From an uncultured Alistipes sp. (GTDB lineage Bacteria > Bacteroidota > Bacteroidia > Bacteroidales > Rikenellaceae), in assembly GCA_948736885.1 (NCBI GenBank), contig CAPXWY010000001.1, forward strand, positions 186,001 through 250,000: a stretch of DNA of 64,000 bases, read 5' to 3'. Under the pieces are notes generated by a model. The model worked only from the letters and a program-made list of their open reading frames with translations. It made no database searches and was not told where the DNA came from. Below are positions 16,216-26,654 of the stretch, piece after piece. Positions within the stretch are counted from its first letter, which is position 1, and each line of letters starts with the position of its first letter. Both the position numbers and the translations under genes were made by a program.

Positions 16216-17181
16216 CTATAACTTGATGTCGTAAATCTGAATCACGCCCTGCAGCTTTCCGGCGTCGTCGGTCACCAGCAACGAAGTCACCTTGTTGCCG
16301 GTCATCATCTTCTCGGCTTCGATGAGCTTCTCGGACGCGGCGATGGTCTTGGGGTTCGGCGTCGCGATGTCGGCCGCCACGATTCCGAAGAAGTCGGCAC
16401 GGCGGCGCTCCATGGCGCGGCGCACGTCGCCGTCGGTGACGATTCCTTCGATGCGGTCGCCGTCGCACACCACGATCAGCCCCAGGCCGCCTTTCGAGAT
16501 GGCGTGTATCATCTCGACCGCCGGGCAGTCGGGCGCCACCACCGGCAGGTCGTGCGAACGCATCACGTTACCCACGGTCATGAGCAGCCGCCGGCCCAGG
16601 CTGCCGCCCGGGTGCAGGCGCGCGAAGTCCACGCTCGTGAAACCGCGCATGCGCATCAGCGACACGGCCAGCGCATCGCCCATGGCAATCTGCGCCGTGG
16701 TCGAAGTCGTGGGCGCCAGGTGCAGGATGCAGGCCTCCTCTTTCACGCCGACGTCCAGATGCACGTCCGAATTCTTGGCCAGCGCCGATTCGGGATTGCC
16801 CGTCATCGAAATCAGCTTGTTGCCGTTGGCGTGGATGAACGGCACGATTTTGAGTATCTCGTCCGTCTCGCCCGAATAGGAGAGCGCCACCACCACGTCG
16901 TCGGGCGAAATCATCCCCAAGTCGCCGTGGAACGCTTCGCCCGGATGCAGAAAGAAACTCGGGGTTCCGGTCGAAGCCAGCGTCGCGGCGATTTTGCGGC
17001 CCACCAGCCCCGATTTGCCCATGCCCGTGACGATGCACTTGCCGCGGCAGGCCAGGACCGTCTCCACGGCGCGCGCGAATTCGTCGCCCAAAGTCTCCTC
17101 CATGCGGCCCAAGGCCAGCATTTCGGTGTGAATCGCCTTGCGGGCGGCTTCCAGGATTTGCGTTTTTTGGGATTCGCTCAT
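16216..17181 (-). CDS. kdsD: D-arabinose 5-phosphate isomerase (KpsF/GutQ family)
   Basis: Converts ribulose 5-phosphate to arabinose 5-phosphate, the first dedicated step to KDO. The 321-residue protein is full length: a SIS sugar-isomerase domain (CIVTGMGKSGLVGRKIAATL, FHGDLGMI, ALSYSGETDE, HLAPTTSTTAQIAMGDALA) and two CBS domains (from about residue 208 to the end, DGDVRRAME). The next genes upstream are kdsA (12 nt) and kdsB, so three successive KDO enzymes are encoded together, which supports this role over a sugar-alcohol (GutQ) one. Confidence 0.95.
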   Translation of the reverse strand: MSESQKTQILEAARKAIHTEMLALGRMEETLGDEFARAVETVLACRGKCIVTGMGKSGLVGRKIAATLASTGTPSFFLHPGEAFHGDLGMISPDDVVVALSYSGETDEILKIVPFIHANGNKLISMTGNPESALAKNSDVHLDVGVKEEACILHLAPTTSTTAQIAMGDALAVSLMRMRGFTSVDFARLHPGGSLGRRLLMTVGNVMRSHDLPVVAPDCPAVEMIHAISKGGLGLIVVCDGDRIEGIVTDGDVRRAMERRRADFFGIVAADIATPNPKTIAASEKLIEAEKMMTGNKVTSLLVTDDAGKLQGVIQIYDIKL

Positions 17182-17193
17182 AACTCCTAAAAT

Positions 17194-17940
17194 TTACAGC
17201 AGGCTTTCTATCAGGGATTCCAGGTCGTCGAGCCGCAACATGTTGGGGCCGTCGCTCTTGGCATGGTCGGGGTCGGGATGCACCTCGAAGAAGTAACCGT
17301 TCGCACCGAACGCCTTGGCGGCACGGGCCATCGCAGGCACGAACTCGCGGTTGCCGCCCGTCGTGCCGTTGGCTGCCCCGGGGCGCTGGACCGAGTGGGT
17401 GCAGTCCATGATGACCGTCGGGGCGATTTGCAACATGTCGGGGATGTTCCGGAAGTCGACCACCAAATTATTGTAACCGAAGCTGTTGCCCCGCTCGGTA
17501 AGCCAGATTTCCGGTGCACCCAATTCGCGCGCCTTGTCGTAGGGATAGCGCATGTCGGCGCCCGACAGGAACTGCGCTTTCTTGATATTCACCGTCTTGC
17601 CCGTCTTCGCCGCGGCGACCAACAAATCGGTCTGACGGCACAGGAACGCCGGAATTTGCAGCACGTCGACCACTTGGCCCGCAGGCGCGGCCTGCCACGC
17701 TTCGTGGATGTCGGTCAGCAGGTTCAAGCCCCACTTCGACCGCACGTCGGCGAGCATTTGCAACCCCCTGTCGATACCCGGTCCGCGAAACGACCCCAGC
17801 GACGTGCGGTTGGCCTTGTCGAACGAAGCCTTGAAGATAATCTCCGTACCCAACCGGCGGTTGATGGCCGCCAGGCGTTCGGCCACGGCGTCGAGCAGCT
17901 CGGCCGATTCGATGACGCAGGGACCAGCGATGAACTTCAT
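17194..17940 (-). CDS. kdsA: 3-deoxy-8-phosphooctulonate (KDO-8-P) synthase
   Basis: Condenses phosphoenolpyruvate with arabinose 5-phosphate to KDO 8-phosphate. The 248-residue TIM-barrel protein has the family blocks IAGPCVIES, IFKASFDKANRTS, RGPGIDRGL, LLTDIHE, LQIPAFLCRQTDLL, KKAQFLSG and MDCTHSVQRPG. It is shorter than the E. coli enzyme (284) but the core is complete. The ATG at 17938-17940 begins directly at the MKFIAGPC strand, as in other Bacteroidetes. Next to kdsD. Confidence 0.96.
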   Translation of the reverse strand: MKFIAGPCVIESAELLDAVAERLAAINRRLGTEIIFKASFDKANRTSLGSFRGPGIDRGLQMLADVRSKWGLNLLTDIHEAWQAAPAGQVVDVLQIPAFLCRQTDLLVAAAKTGKTVNIKKAQFLSGADMRYPYDKARELGAPEIWLTERGNSFGYNNLVVDFRNIPDMLQIAPTVIMDCTHSVQRPGAANGTTGGNREFVPAMARAAKAFGANGYFFEVHPDPDHAKSDGPNMLRLDDLESLIESLL

Positions 17941-17948
17941 AAAATCGA

Positions 17949-18092
17949 GAATTAAAAATTAAGAATTAAAAATCGCTCTCTGACAGATTCTTCGCTACGC
18001 TCAGAATGACGCTCTTTCAAAAAGGAACCGACCGGACGCAGAAACGAATCCCGCAAAAAAAGATTTTTAATTTTTCATTCTTCATTTTTCAT
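17949..18092. repeat. AT-rich inverted-repeat element between kdsA and kdsB
   Basis: The left arm (AGAATTAAAAATTAAGAATT… up to 17973) and the right arm (GATTTTTAATTTTTCATTC… from about 18063) are near-complementary. Between them lies a 27-nt dispersed repeat at 17984-18010 (CAGATTCTTCGCT-A-CGCTCAGAATGAC). The right arm runs into the end of kdsB. Confidence 0.5.
17984..18010 (+). repeat. 27-nt dispersed repeat, copy A
   Basis: CAGATTCTTCGCT followed by A and CGCTCAGAATGAC. It recurs with one mismatch at 49457-49483, in both cases between genes. Confidence 0.7.
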
Positions 18093-18842
18093 TAACCATC
18101 TTTCGGCCCGCGCGAGGTCCTCGGGGGTGTCGATGCCGATGGTTTCCAACTCGGAAATCCCCACGCCGATCCGGTAACCGTTTTCGAGCCAGCGAAGCTG
18201 TTCGAGCGATTCGGCCTGTTCGAGCGGCGACTGCGGCAATGCCGTCACGGCCCGCAGCACTTCGGTCCGGAAAGCATAGAGGCCGATGTGCTTATAATAG
18301 GTATGGCGCGAGAGCCATTCTTCGCGCGGCACGCCCCGCAGGTAGGGAATCACCGAACGCGAAAAGTAGAGCGCCCGCATCTGCGCGTCGACCACGACCT
18401 TGGGCGAATTGGGGTTCTCCAGCGCAGCCAGTCCGTCGGTCGGCACAAAGGGTTTCACCAGCGTCGCGATGTCGGTCGCCGGGTCGTCGAAACAGCGTTT
18501 CACGGTCTCGATCTGCGCCGGGTGGATGAAAGGCTCGTCGCCCTGCACGTTCACCACCACGTCGTATTCCCGACCTTCGCGCGCACAAACCTTCTCGTAG
18601 GCTTCCCGGCAACGGTCCGTGCCGCTCCGGTGGTCGGGCGAGGTCATTTCGACCTTGCCGCCGAACGCCAGCACGGCATCGCGGATACGCTCGTCGTCCG
18701 TAGCGACCACAGCGTCGTCCAACACTCCGGCGACCTGCTCGTACACGCGCTGAACGACGGGCTTACCGCCCAGCAGGGCCAGCGGTTTGCCCGGGAAGCG
18801 CGTCGACGCATAACGCGCAGGAATGACTGCTAAAAAATTCAT
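18075..18842 (-). CDS. kdsB: 3-deoxy-manno-octulosonate cytidylyltransferase
   Basis: Activates KDO as CMP-KDO for transfer to lipid A. The 255-residue product has the nucleotidyltransferase start [15 protein letters not shown], the catalytic region [27 protein letters not shown] and the late HIGLYAFR motif. It follows kdsA in the KDO cluster, separated by an inverted-repeat element of about 130 bp. It begins 64 nt from the end of lon. Confidence 0.97.
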   Translation of the reverse strand: MNFLAVIPARYASTRFPGKPLALLGGKPVVQRVYEQVAGVLDDAVVATDDERIRDAVLAFGGKVEMTSPDHRSGTDRCREAYEKVCAREGREYDVVVNVQGDEPFIHPAQIETVKRCFDDPATDIATLVKPFVPTDGLAALENPNSPKVVVDAQMRALYFSRSVIPYLRGVPREEWLSRHTYYKHIGLYAFRTEVLRAVTALPQSPLEQAESLEQLRWLENGYRIGVGISELETIGIDTPEDLARAERWLMKNEE

Positions 18843-18905
18843 AATTCAGAATTCACGATTCAGAATTGCGGCTTTTCCATGGCTCCGGCGAATGCCTTTC
18901 ACTTT

Positions 18906-21341
18906 TCACCTTGGTTCCAGCGCCAGGTCCAGCACCTCGTCGTTGCTGCGGACATAGTGGAACGTCAGCCCCTCGATGTACTCGGGCTTGATGTCGGCGA
19001 TTTCCTTACGGTTTTCCTCCGAGAGAATCAGCGTTTCGATACCGGCGCGCTTGGCGGCCAGAATCTTCTCCTTGATACCGCCCACGGGCATTACCCGACC
19101 GCGGAGCGTCGTCTCGCCCGTCATCGCCACCCGCTCGCGGACCTTGCGGCCCGTATAGGTCGAGACGATGGAGGTGACCATCGTGATACCCGCCGAAGGT
19201 CCGTCCTTGGGGATGGCACCCTCGGGCACGTGGATGTTGATGTCGTTCTTCTCGAAGACGGCCGGGTCGATGCCCAGCTCCTTATAATGGGCCATGACCC
19301 ACTCGTGGGCGATGGTCGCCGATTCCTTCATCACGTCGCCCAGGTTGCCCGTCAGGCTCACCTTGCCCTTGCCGGGCGTCAGGCACGACTCGATGTAGAG
19401 GATGTCGCCGCCCACTTCGGTCCACGCCAGTCCTGTCACCACGCCCGTCAGCCCGCTGACGTCGTACTCCTCGCGCAGGAACTTCGGGATGCCCAGCATC
19501 TTCTCGACATCGGCTTCCGTGAGCTGAGGTGCGAACGCCTCCTCGAAAGCAATCTGCTTGGCCCGCGCACGGGCAATCTTGGCCAGTTGTTTATCGAGCG
19601 TGCGGACGCCCGCTTCGCGCGTGTAGCCCGTGATGATTTTCTCCACCAGCTCGGGGCTCAGTATCAACTCCTGCTCGCGGATTCCGTGCGCTTCGCACTG
19701 CTTGGGCAGCAGGTGTTCGAGCGCGATGCGGACCTTCTCCTCGGGCAGATAGCCCGGGATGTTGATCATCTCCATGCGGTCGCGCAGCGCCGGGGCGATG
19801 TTGGCGATGTTATTGGCCGTGGCGATGAACAACACTTTCGAGAGGTCGTATTCCATGTCGAGGTAGTTGTCATGGAACGTGGTGTTCTGCTCGGGGTCGA
19901 GCACTTCCAGCAAGGCGCTCGACGGGTCGCCGTGGTTCGAGGCCGTCACCTTGTCGACCTCGTCGAGGATAATGACGGGATTCGACGAACCGCAACGGCG
20001 GATGGTCTGGATAATCCGGCCCGGCATCGCGCCGATGTAGGTGCGGCGGTGTCCGCGGATTTCCGACTCGTCGTGCAGACCGCCCAGCGAAATGCGGCCG
20101 AACTTGCGGTCCAAGGCGGCGGCCACCGACTTGCCCAACGAGGTCTTGCCCACACCCGGAGGGCCGTACAGACAGAGTATCGGCGACTTGAGGTCGCCCT
20201 TGAGCTTGATGACGGCCAGGTGTTCCAAGATGCGCTCCTTGACTTCGTCGAGCCCGAAATGGTCGTGGTCGAGCTGCTCGCGGGCGCACCGCATGTCGAG
20301 GTTGTCGGAGGTGAGGGTGTTCCACGGCAGCTCCAGCAACAGCTGCAGATAATTCATCTGGACCGAGTATTCGGCGACCGAGGGGCTCAGCCGCTCGATT
20401 TTCTGCAACTCCTTCTCGAAGGTCTCGGCCACTTCGCGGGGCCAGTTCTTCTTCTTGGCCGTTTCGCGCATCTTGTCCACATCGGCGTCCGAACCGTCGC
20501 CCAGCTCGTCCTGGATGGTGCGCATCTGCTGCTGGAGGTAGTAGTCGCGCTGCTGCTTGTCGATCTCCTGCTTCACACGCTCCTGAATCTGGTTCTTCAG
20601 GTCGACGAGCTGCTGCTCGCGGATGAGGATTTCGAGCAGCTTGCGGGCCCGGGCCAACAGGCCGGGAGCTTCGAGCAACGACTGGCGGTCTTCGTCGGTG
20701 AGCTCCATGTTGGAGCAGATGAAGTTGATGATGCCGCGGCGCGAGTCGATGTTCTTGATGGCGAACGCCGCCTCCTTGGGCATCGTCGGCGAGACATTGA
20801 TGATGTTGAGCGCCACGTCGCGAATCGAATCGACCAACGCCTCGAACTCGATGGTCGTCATGTCGGGCGGAGTGTCGCGCAGGGCCGTCACCCGGGCCTT
20901 GAAATAAGGCTCGGTGGCCACGTACTCGCAGATTTCGATCTTCTCCAACCCGTTCAGTATCACGGTCAGATTGCCGTTGGGCATCTCGAGTATCTTGATG
21001 ATGCGCGCCGCCGTACCGACCTTGTACATGTCCGAGGGCGAAGGGTCCTCCACCTCGCTCTCGCGCTGAAGCACGGCGCCCAGGATACCGCCCTCGGCGT
21101 TGACCGCCCGCACGAGCGATATGCTCTTGTCGCGGCCCACCGTAATGGGCGTGATGGCCCCCGGAAAGAGCACCGACGAACGCAGCGTCAGAATCGGAAT
21201 GACCTCCGGAACTTCGGTTTCCTCCTGCGGCTCGTCGCCGCCTGTCACAATGGGGATGACCTTGTGCTTGCCGTCGAAAATTTCGGGAAAGAGGCCGGCA
21301 TCGTCCGCCTCGCCCGTCAGGTTCTTATCTTTTTCGTCCAT
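18906..21341 (-). CDS. lon: ATP-dependent Lon protease
   Basis: Cytosolic AAA+ serine protease for damaged and regulatory proteins. The 811-residue product carries an N-terminal substrate-binding LON domain ([14 protein letters not shown]), a coiled-coil linker with [15 protein letters not shown], and Walker [15 protein letters not shown] near residue 390. Walker B ([10 protein letters not shown]) follows, then a C-terminal protease domain with the catalytic Ser in [11 protein letters not shown] (near 715) and Lys in [14 protein letters not shown] (near 758). It is divergent from valS; the two start codons are 123 bp apart. Confidence 0.98.
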   Translation of the reverse strand: MDEKDKNLTGEADDAGLFPEIFDGKHKVIPIVTGGDEPQEETEVPEVIPILTLRSSVLFPGAITPITVGRDKSISLVRAVNAEGGILGAVLQRESEVEDPSPSDMYKVGTAARIIKILEMPNGNLTVILNGLEKIEICEYVATEPYFKARVTALRDTPPDMTTIEFEALVDSIRDVALNIINVSPTMPKEAAFAIKNIDSRRGIINFICSNMELTDEDRQSLLEAPGLLARARKLLEILIREQQLVDLKNQIQERVKQEIDKQQRDYYLQQQMRTIQDELGDGSDADVDKMRETAKKKNWPREVAETFEKELQKIERLSPSVAEYSVQMNYLQLLLELPWNTLTSDNLDMRCAREQLDHDHFGLDEVKERILEHLAVIKLKGDLKSPILCLYGPPGVGKTSLGKSVAAALDRKFGRISLGGLHDESEIRGHRRTYIGAMPGRIIQTIRRCGSSNPVIILDEVDKVTASNHGDPSSALLEVLDPEQNTTFHDNYLDMEYDLSKVLFIATANNIANIAPALRDRMEMINIPGYLPEEKVRIALEHLLPKQCEAHGIREQELILSPELVEKIITGYTREAGVRTLDKQLAKIARARAKQIAFEEAFAPQLTEADVEKMLGIPKFLREEYDVSGLTGVVTGLAWTEVGGDILYIESCLTPGKGKVSLTGNLGDVMKESATIAHEWVMAHYKELGIDPAVFEKNDINIHVPEGAIPKDGPSAGITMVTSIVSTYTGRKVRERVAMTGETTLRGRVMPVGGIKEKILAAKRAGIETLILSEENRKEIADIKPEYIEGLTFHYVRSNDEVLDLALEPR

Positions 21342-21372
21342 GATTCCGTTGTTTCGTATGTGTATATCGGTG

Positions 21373-21380
21373 CAAAGGTA
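21373..21380 (-). promoter_or_regulatory. -7 box of lon
   Basis: Reads TACCTTTG on the minus strand, 31 nt upstream of the lon ATG. No clear -33 box or heat-shock element is recognised. Confidence 0.5.
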
Positions 21381-21423
21381 ACGATTTTTTACGAATATTT
21401 ATTTCATTTTAACGGATTCTTAA

Positions 21424-21431
21424 TAACTTTG
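21424..21431 (+). promoter_or_regulatory. -7 box of valS
   Basis: TAACTTTG, an exact consensus match, ends 33 nt upstream of the valS ATG, in the shared lon-valS intergenic region. Confidence 0.5.
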
Positions 21432-21464
21432 CGCTTCCCGATAACACTGTCAAATATCCGCATC

Positions 21465-24095
21465 ATGCAAATCGCAGACAAATACGCCCCGCAGCAAATC
21501 GAGGCCAAATGGTACGACTACTGGACCGCCCGCCGGCTATTCCACTCGGAGCCCGATGCCCGCGAACCCTATACGATTGTCATCCCCCCGCCCAACGTCA
21601 CGGGCATGCTCCACATGGGCCACATGCTCAACAACACGCTGCAGGACGTGCTGGTCCGCCGCGCGCGCATGTCGGGCAAGAACGCCTGCTGGGTACCGGG
21701 CATGGACCACGCGTCGATTGCCACCGAAGCCAAGGTCGTAGCCATGCTCCACGAGCAGGGGATCGAGAAGTCGTCGCTCACGCGCGAGGAATTCCTCAAG
21801 CACGCCTGGGAGTGGAAAGAAAAGTACGGCGGTGTCATCCTCAAGCAGCTGCGCAAGTTAGGCGCCTCGTGCGACTGGGAACGCACCTGCTTCACGATGG
21901 ACGACGCCCGCACCGAGAGCGTCCTGCGGGTCTTCTGCGACCTCTACGAAAAAGGCAAGATTTACCGCGGCGTACGCATGGTCAACTGGGACCCCTCGGC
22001 CAAGACGGCCCTTTCGGACGAAGAGGTGGTTTTCAAGGAATCGCACGGCAAGCTCTACTACCTGCGCTATAAAGTGGAGGGTACGGACAAGCATATCATC
22101 GTGGCCACGACGCGTCCCGAGACCATTCTGGGCGACACGGCCCTGTGCGTCAACCCCGACGACGAACGCTACGCATGGCTGCCGGCCGACGCGAGGGTCG
22201 TTGTCCCGCTCGTAGGCCGCTCGATTCCCGTCATCCGCGACACCTACGTCGACATCGAATTCGGCACGGGCGCGCTGAAAGTCACCCCGGCCCACGACGT
22301 CAACGACTACATGCTCGGCGAAAAATACGGACTGGAAACCATCGACATCTTCAACGACGACGGCACCATCAACGACAAGGTGGGCATGTACGTCGGCGAG
22401 GAGCGTTTCGACGTGCGCCGCAAAATCGAGGGCGACCTCGCCGCGGCGGGCCTGCTCGAAAAGACCGAAGACTACACCAACAACGTAGGATACTCCGAAC
22501 GCACGGGCGTGGCCATCGAACCCAAGCTCTCGATGCAGTGGTTCCTCTCGATGTCCGAACTGGCGGAACCCGCCACCAAAGCCGTTTTGGAGGACGCCAT
22601 CCGCTTCGTACCCGAGAAATACAAGAACACCTACCGCCACTGGATGGAGAACATCAAGGACTGGTGCATCTCGCGCCAGCTGTGGTGGGGCCAGCGCATC
22701 CCGGCCTACTACCTGCCCAAGGGCGGTTTCGTCGTGGCGCTCACGCCCGAAGAAGCGCTCGAAAAGGCGCGCGCCAAGTCGGGCGACGCGTCGCTGCAAC
22801 TCAGCGACCTGCGGCAGGACGACGACGTGCTGGACACGTGGTTCTCGTCGTGGCTGTGGCCGATCTCGGTGTTCGACGGCATCCGCAACCCCGACAACGA
22901 CGAAATCCGCTACTACTACCCCACCGACGATCTGGTGACGGGCCCCGACATCATCTTCTTCTGGGTGGCCCGCATGATCATGGCCGGCTACGAATACCGC
23001 GGCGAGAAACCTTTCGCCAACGTCTATTTCACGGGCATCGTGCGCGACAAGATCGGCCGCAAGATGTCGAAGCAGCTGGGCAACTCGCCCGACCCGCTCG
23101 ACCTGATCGACAAGTACGGCGCCGACGGTGTGCGCCTGGCCATGCTGATGTCCTCGTCGGCGGGCAACGATGTGATGTTCGACGAAGCGCTCTGCGAACA
23201 GGGCCGCAACTTCGGCAACAAGATATGGAACGCCTACCGCCTGGTCAACGGCTGGACGGCCGACGAAAACGCCCCGCAGAGCGAGAACAACCGCCTTGCC
23301 GCCCAATGGTTCCGGCAAGTGCTCGGCCGCACGCTCCGCGAAGTGGCCGACGACTTCCGCTCGTACCGCATTTCGGAAGCCTGCACCACGGTTTACCGCC
23401 TTTTCTGGGACGACTTCAGCGCCCAGTACCTCGAAATGGTCAAGCCCGCGTTCGGACAGCCCGTCGACCGCCGCACGCTGGACGAGACGCGCGGGTTCTT
23501 CGACGCCCTGATGCGGATGCTCCACCCCTACATGCCGTTCATCACGGAGGAGATATGGCAAGACCTCGCGCCCCGTGCCGAGGGCGAATCCATCTGCGTG
23601 GCTCCGATGCCCGAAGCCGAAGCCGCCGACAGCGCCCTGCTGGCCCGCTTCGAGCTGGTCCGCGAAATCGTCTCGGCCGTGCGCAACATCCGCAATCAGA
23701 AGAACCTGCCGCAGAAAGAACAACTGACGCTGCAAGTCATCGCCGACGACAACTACCCGGCCGAATATGCCCCCGTGCTGATGAAGATGGCCAACCTTTC
23801 GGGTATCGAAACCGTCGCCGAGAAAGACCCAGCCGCGGCGGCGTTCATCGTCAAGACCACGCAGTACTTCGTACCGCTGGCCGGAATGATCGACACCGAT
23901 GCCGAACGCAAGAAACTCACCGACGACCTGGCCTACTACGAAGGATTCCTTGCGTCGGTGATGAAAAAGCTCTCCAACGAACGGTTCGTCAGCTCCGCGC
24001 CCGAAAAGGTCGTTGCCAACGAACGCGCCAAGCAGGCCGACGCCGAAGCGAAGATCGCGGCTATCAAGGAACAACTGAAAGCCTTGGGCAATTAA
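21465..24095 (+). CDS. valS: Valyl-tRNA synthetase
   Basis: Class I aminoacyl-tRNA synthetase charging tRNA-Val. The 876-residue product is full length. It has the HIGH-type motif in [14 protein letters not shown] (near residues 42-55), the editing domain ([13 protein letters not shown]), the [10 protein letters not shown] block, [12 protein letters not shown] (near 533), the anticodon-binding domain and a C-terminal coiled coil ([14 protein letters not shown]…[13 protein letters not shown]). Start chosen at the ATG at 21465; the long upstream extension of the frame is antisense to lon. Confidence 0.97.
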   Translation: MQIADKYAPQQIEAKWYDYWTARRLFHSEPDAREPYTIVIPPPNVTGMLHMGHMLNNTLQDVLVRRARMSGKNACWVPGMDHASIATEAKVVAMLHEQGIEKSSLTREEFLKHAWEWKEKYGGVILKQLRKLGASCDWERTCFTMDDARTESVLRVFCDLYEKGKIYRGVRMVNWDPSAKTALSDEEVVFKESHGKLYYLRYKVEGTDKHIIVATTRPETILGDTALCVNPDDERYAWLPADARVVVPLVGRSIPVIRDTYVDIEFGTGALKVTPAHDVNDYMLGEKYGLETIDIFNDDGTINDKVGMYVGEERFDVRRKIEGDLAAAGLLEKTEDYTNNVGYSERTGVAIEPKLSMQWFLSMSELAEPATKAVLEDAIRFVPEKYKNTYRHWMENIKDWCISRQLWWGQRIPAYYLPKGGFVVALTPEEALEKARAKSGDASLQLSDLRQDDDVLDTWFSSWLWPISVFDGIRNPDNDEIRYYYPTDDLVTGPDIIFFWVARMIMAGYEYRGEKPFANVYFTGIVRDKIGRKMSKQLGNSPDPLDLIDKYGADGVRLAMLMSSSAGNDVMFDEALCEQGRNFGNKIWNAYRLVNGWTADENAPQSENNRLAAQWFRQVLGRTLREVADDFRSYRISEACTTVYRLFWDDFSAQYLEMVKPAFGQPVDRRTLDETRGFFDALMRMLHPYMPFITEEIWQDLAPRAEGESICVAPMPEAEAADSALLARFELVREIVSAVRNIRNQKNLPQKEQLTLQVIADDNYPAEYAPVLMKMANLSGIETVAEKDPAAAAFIVKTTQYFVPLAGMIDTDAERKKLTDDLAYYEGFLASVMKKLSNERFVSSAPEKVVANERAKQADAEAKIAAIKEQLKALGN

Positions 24096-24103
24096 GAATT
24101 AAA

Positions 24104-24232
24104 AATGAAAAATTAAGAATTTTGCGATTAAGCGAAAGCAGAGATTGCCTGCAAGCTCCGCCCATGCAGCGAGTGAAGGAAACAAACGCATCGAAGAAAC
24201 GATTTTTAATTCTTCATTCTTAATTTTTCATT
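24104..24232. repeat. Inverted-repeat element after valS
   Basis: AATGAAAAATTAAGAAT at 24104-24120 is exactly complementary to ATTCTTAATTTTTCATT at 24216-24232 (17 bp). About 95 bp of non-coding sequence lies between. The right arm ends 10 nt before the rnhA start. Confidence 0.65.
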
Positions 24233-24242
24233 GATTGGAATT

Positions 24243-24698
24243 GTGCCGACAATTACAATATATACCGACGGCTCGTCGCTCGGCAATCCCGGGCCGGGAG
24301 GCTATGGCGTCGTCATGATTTCGGGACCCCACCGCAAGGAGATGTCGCAGGGGTTCCGGCTCACGACCAACAACCGCATGGAACTGCTGGCCGTGTGCGT
24401 CGCCCTCGAAGCCCTCAAATTCCCGGGGTCCGAAGTCACCGTCTTCTCCGACTCGCGCTACGTTGTCGACGCCGTTGCGAAAGGCTGGGTCTTCGGGTGG
24501 GAGAAGAAAGGGTTCGCCAACAAGAAGAACCCCGACCTCTGGATGCGGTTCCTGCGCGTCTTCCGCCGCCACCGCGTCCGCTTCGTCTGGGTCAAGGGCC
24601 ACGCCGAGACGGCCGAGAACAACCGCTGCGACATGCTGGCCGTCGCCGCCGCCAACGGCACCGATCTGCCCGACGACGCGGGCTATCAGCCCGAATAG
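24243..24698 (+). CDS. rnhA: Ribonuclease HI
   Basis: Degrades the RNA strand of RNA-DNA hybrids. The 151-residue protein has the four catalytic acidic residues in place: D in YTDGSSLGNPG, E in NRMELLA, D in FSDSRYV and D in NNRCDML. The basic loop (GWVFGWEKKGFANKKNPDLW) is also present. Start chosen at the GTG at 24243, which gives the usual short N-terminus (M-PTITIYTDG). An in-frame TTG at 24231 would add four residues and overlap the preceding repeat arm. Confidence 0.95.
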   Translation: MPTITIYTDGSSLGNPGPGGYGVVMISGPHRKEMSQGFRLTTNNRMELLAVCVALEALKFPGSEVTVFSDSRYVVDAVAKGWVFGWEKKGFANKKNPDLWMRFLRVFRRHRVRFVWVKGHAETAENNRCDMLAVAAANGTDLPDDAGYQPE

Positions 24699-24768
24699 CA
24701 AACCGAAGCGATAATCCCACGGATTCCGTACCCGGCGCCGGACCCTCCATTGCGGCCCGAACGCGGCA

Positions 24769-24800
24769 TTTGCTTTTGCGCTTGGCTTTTCGTACCTTCG
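24769..24800 (+). promoter_or_regulatory. Promoter of the MsbA-like gene
   Basis: TTTG at 24769-24772 and TACCTTCG at 24793-24800 (one mismatch to TAnnTTTG) are separated by exactly 20 bp. Confidence 0.5.
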
Positions 24801-24823
24801 CGTCGGCTTAAACATTCGTCTGC

Positions 24824-26653
24824 ATGTTCAAAACATACCTCCGGCTCCTGGGTTTCGCCCGGCCCATCGGGCGCTACGCCGTCCCCTACTTCTTCTACTC
24901 GCTGCTTTACGCGCTGTTCAATTCCTGCACGTTCCTGCTCATCATACCCATCCTCAACACCATGTTCCGGCCCGACTTCACGTTCCGGACCGTGGAGAAG
25001 CTGCCGCCCCTGACCTTCGACGCGGCCTACCTCGAAACCCTGTTCAACTACGGCTATTCACACATTTTCAACGAATACCGCATCGAGAACGTGCTGATTC
25101 TGCTGGCCGCCATCGCCATTGTGTCGAGCCTGCTGAGCAACCTGTTCCGCTACCTGGGTGCCTGGACCGTCGAGAAACTCCGCACCACGACCCTCCAACG
25201 CATCCGCAACGAGATGTTCACACGCGTGGTCGACATGCACGCCGCCTACTTCAGCGACCAGCGCAAGGGCGACATCATTTCCAAAATCACCTCCGACGTC
25301 AACGTCGTGCAGTTCTGCATAACCAACACCTTGCAGGTGGCGTTCCGCGAACCGTTCCTTATCATCTTCTACCTCATCATGATGGTCGGCATTTCGTGGG
25401 AACTGTCGCTTTTTTCGCTTTTCTACCTCCCCATCGTCGCCCTGCTGATAGGCAGCATCGTCAAGCGGCTGCGCCACCCGGCACTCACGAACCAACAACG
25501 CATGGGCGAACTGGTCTCGGCCCTCGACGAATCGCTTGCAGGCATCAAGGTCATCAAGAGCTACAACGCCACCGGCTACGTCAAACGCAAGTTCTACGAA
25601 CTCAATGCCGACCTCTCGCGCATCACGCTGTCGATGGCCCGGCGCCAGCAACTGGCTTCGCCCATGAGCGAATTTCTCGGCATCACGGCCGTCGGCATCA
25701 TGCTTGTGTTCGGCGGCGCACTCGTCGTGCGGGGCTCGCTCAACCCCGGCGGATTCATCGCCTTCATCGCCATGTTCTCGCAGATTACGCGTCCGGTCCG
25801 CACCTTCATCGACCAGTTCGCCAACATCAACCAAGGCATCGCCGCGGGCGAACGCATCTTCTCCATCATCGACACCCGCAGCGAAATCGAAGACAAGCCC
25901 GAAGCCCTCACGCTCAGCGGTCTGAAAGAGAAAATCGAATTCCGCGACACCCATTTCTCCTACGACGGCAGCCGCGAGGTCATCGACGGCGTGTCGTTCG
26001 AGATCCGGCGCGGCGAGACCGTCGCGCTGGTGGGTCCCTCGGGCGGCGGCAAATCGACCCTCAGCGAACTGATTCCCCGCTTCTACGACCCCACGGCAGG
26101 CGACGTGCTGATCGACGGCGTATCGCTGCGCGACTACTCGCAGGAGAGCCTCCGCGCCCACATGAGCGTCGTCTCGCAGGACACGGTCCTGTTCAACGAC
26201 ACCATCGAGGGCAACATCGCCATGGGACGCCCCGGCGCCACGCACGAAGAAATCGTCGAAGCGGCCCGCATCGCCAACGCCGACGACTTCATCCTCGAAG
26301 CCCCCGAGGGCTACGCGACCAACATCGGCGACCGCGGCGCCAAACTCTCCGGCGGACAGCGCCAACGGCTCTCCATTGCCCGCGCCGTGCTGAAAAACCC
26401 CGACATCCTCATCCTCGACGAAGCGACTTCGGCCCTCGACACCGAGAGCGAAAAGCTCGTGCAGGAAGCCCTCAACAAACTGCTCGTCGGGCGCACCTCC
26501 ATCGTCATCGCCCATCGGCTTTCGACCATTCACAACGCCGACCGCATCGTTGTCATCGACCACGGGCGTGTCGCCGAACAAGGCACCCATGCCGAACTGA
26601 TGGCCAAAGGCGGCATCTACGCGAAACTTATCGAAATGCAGTCGTTCGAGTAA
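24824..26653 (+). CDS. ABC exporter, MsbA-like half-transporter
   Basis: An inner-membrane exporter of 609 residues in which one chain carries both parts. A six-helix transmembrane domain spans about 1-330, with the typical ITSDVNVVQ coupling region. The nucleotide-binding domain has Walker A GPSGGGKST, signature LSGGQRQRL, Walker B ILILDEATSALD and the switch His in IVIAHRLSTI. It most resembles lipid or LPS flippases of the MsbA group, which would fit the KDO genes nearby, but a drug or peptide exporter cannot be ruled out. It is a single-gene unit, with its own promoter and a terminator at 26689-26714. Confidence 0.88.
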   Translation: MFKTYLRLLGFARPIGRYAVPYFFYSLLYALFNSCTFLLIIPILNTMFRPDFTFRTVEKLPPLTFDAAYLETLFNYGYSHIFNEYRIENVLILLAAIAIVSSLLSNLFRYLGAWTVEKLRTTTLQRIRNEMFTRVVDMHAAYFSDQRKGDIISKITSDVNVVQFCITNTLQVAFREPFLIIFYLIMMVGISWELSLFSLFYLPIVALLIGSIVKRLRHPALTNQQRMGELVSALDESLAGIKVIKSYNATGYVKRKFYELNADLSRITLSMARRQQLASPMSEFLGITAVGIMLVFGGALVVRGSLNPGGFIAFIAMFSQITRPVRTFIDQFANINQGIAAGERIFSIIDTRSEIEDKPEALTLSGLKEKIEFRDTHFSYDGSREVIDGVSFEIRRGETVALVGPSGGGKSTLSELIPRFYDPTAGDVLIDGVSLRDYSQESLRAHMSVVSQDTVLFNDTIEGNIAMGRPGATHEEIVEAARIANADDFILEAPEGYATNIGDRGAKLSGGQRQRLSIARAVLKNPDILILDEATSALDTESEKLVQEALNKLLVGRTSIVIAHRLSTIHNADRIVVIDHGRVAEQGTHAELMAKGGIYAKLIEMQSFE

Positions 26654-26654
26654 A

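Noticed and set aside
18879..21464. Long in-frame plus-strand extension upstream of valS
   Set aside because: It is antisense to lon and only appears joined to valS because no stop falls between; valS starts at the ATG at 21465 after its own promoter.
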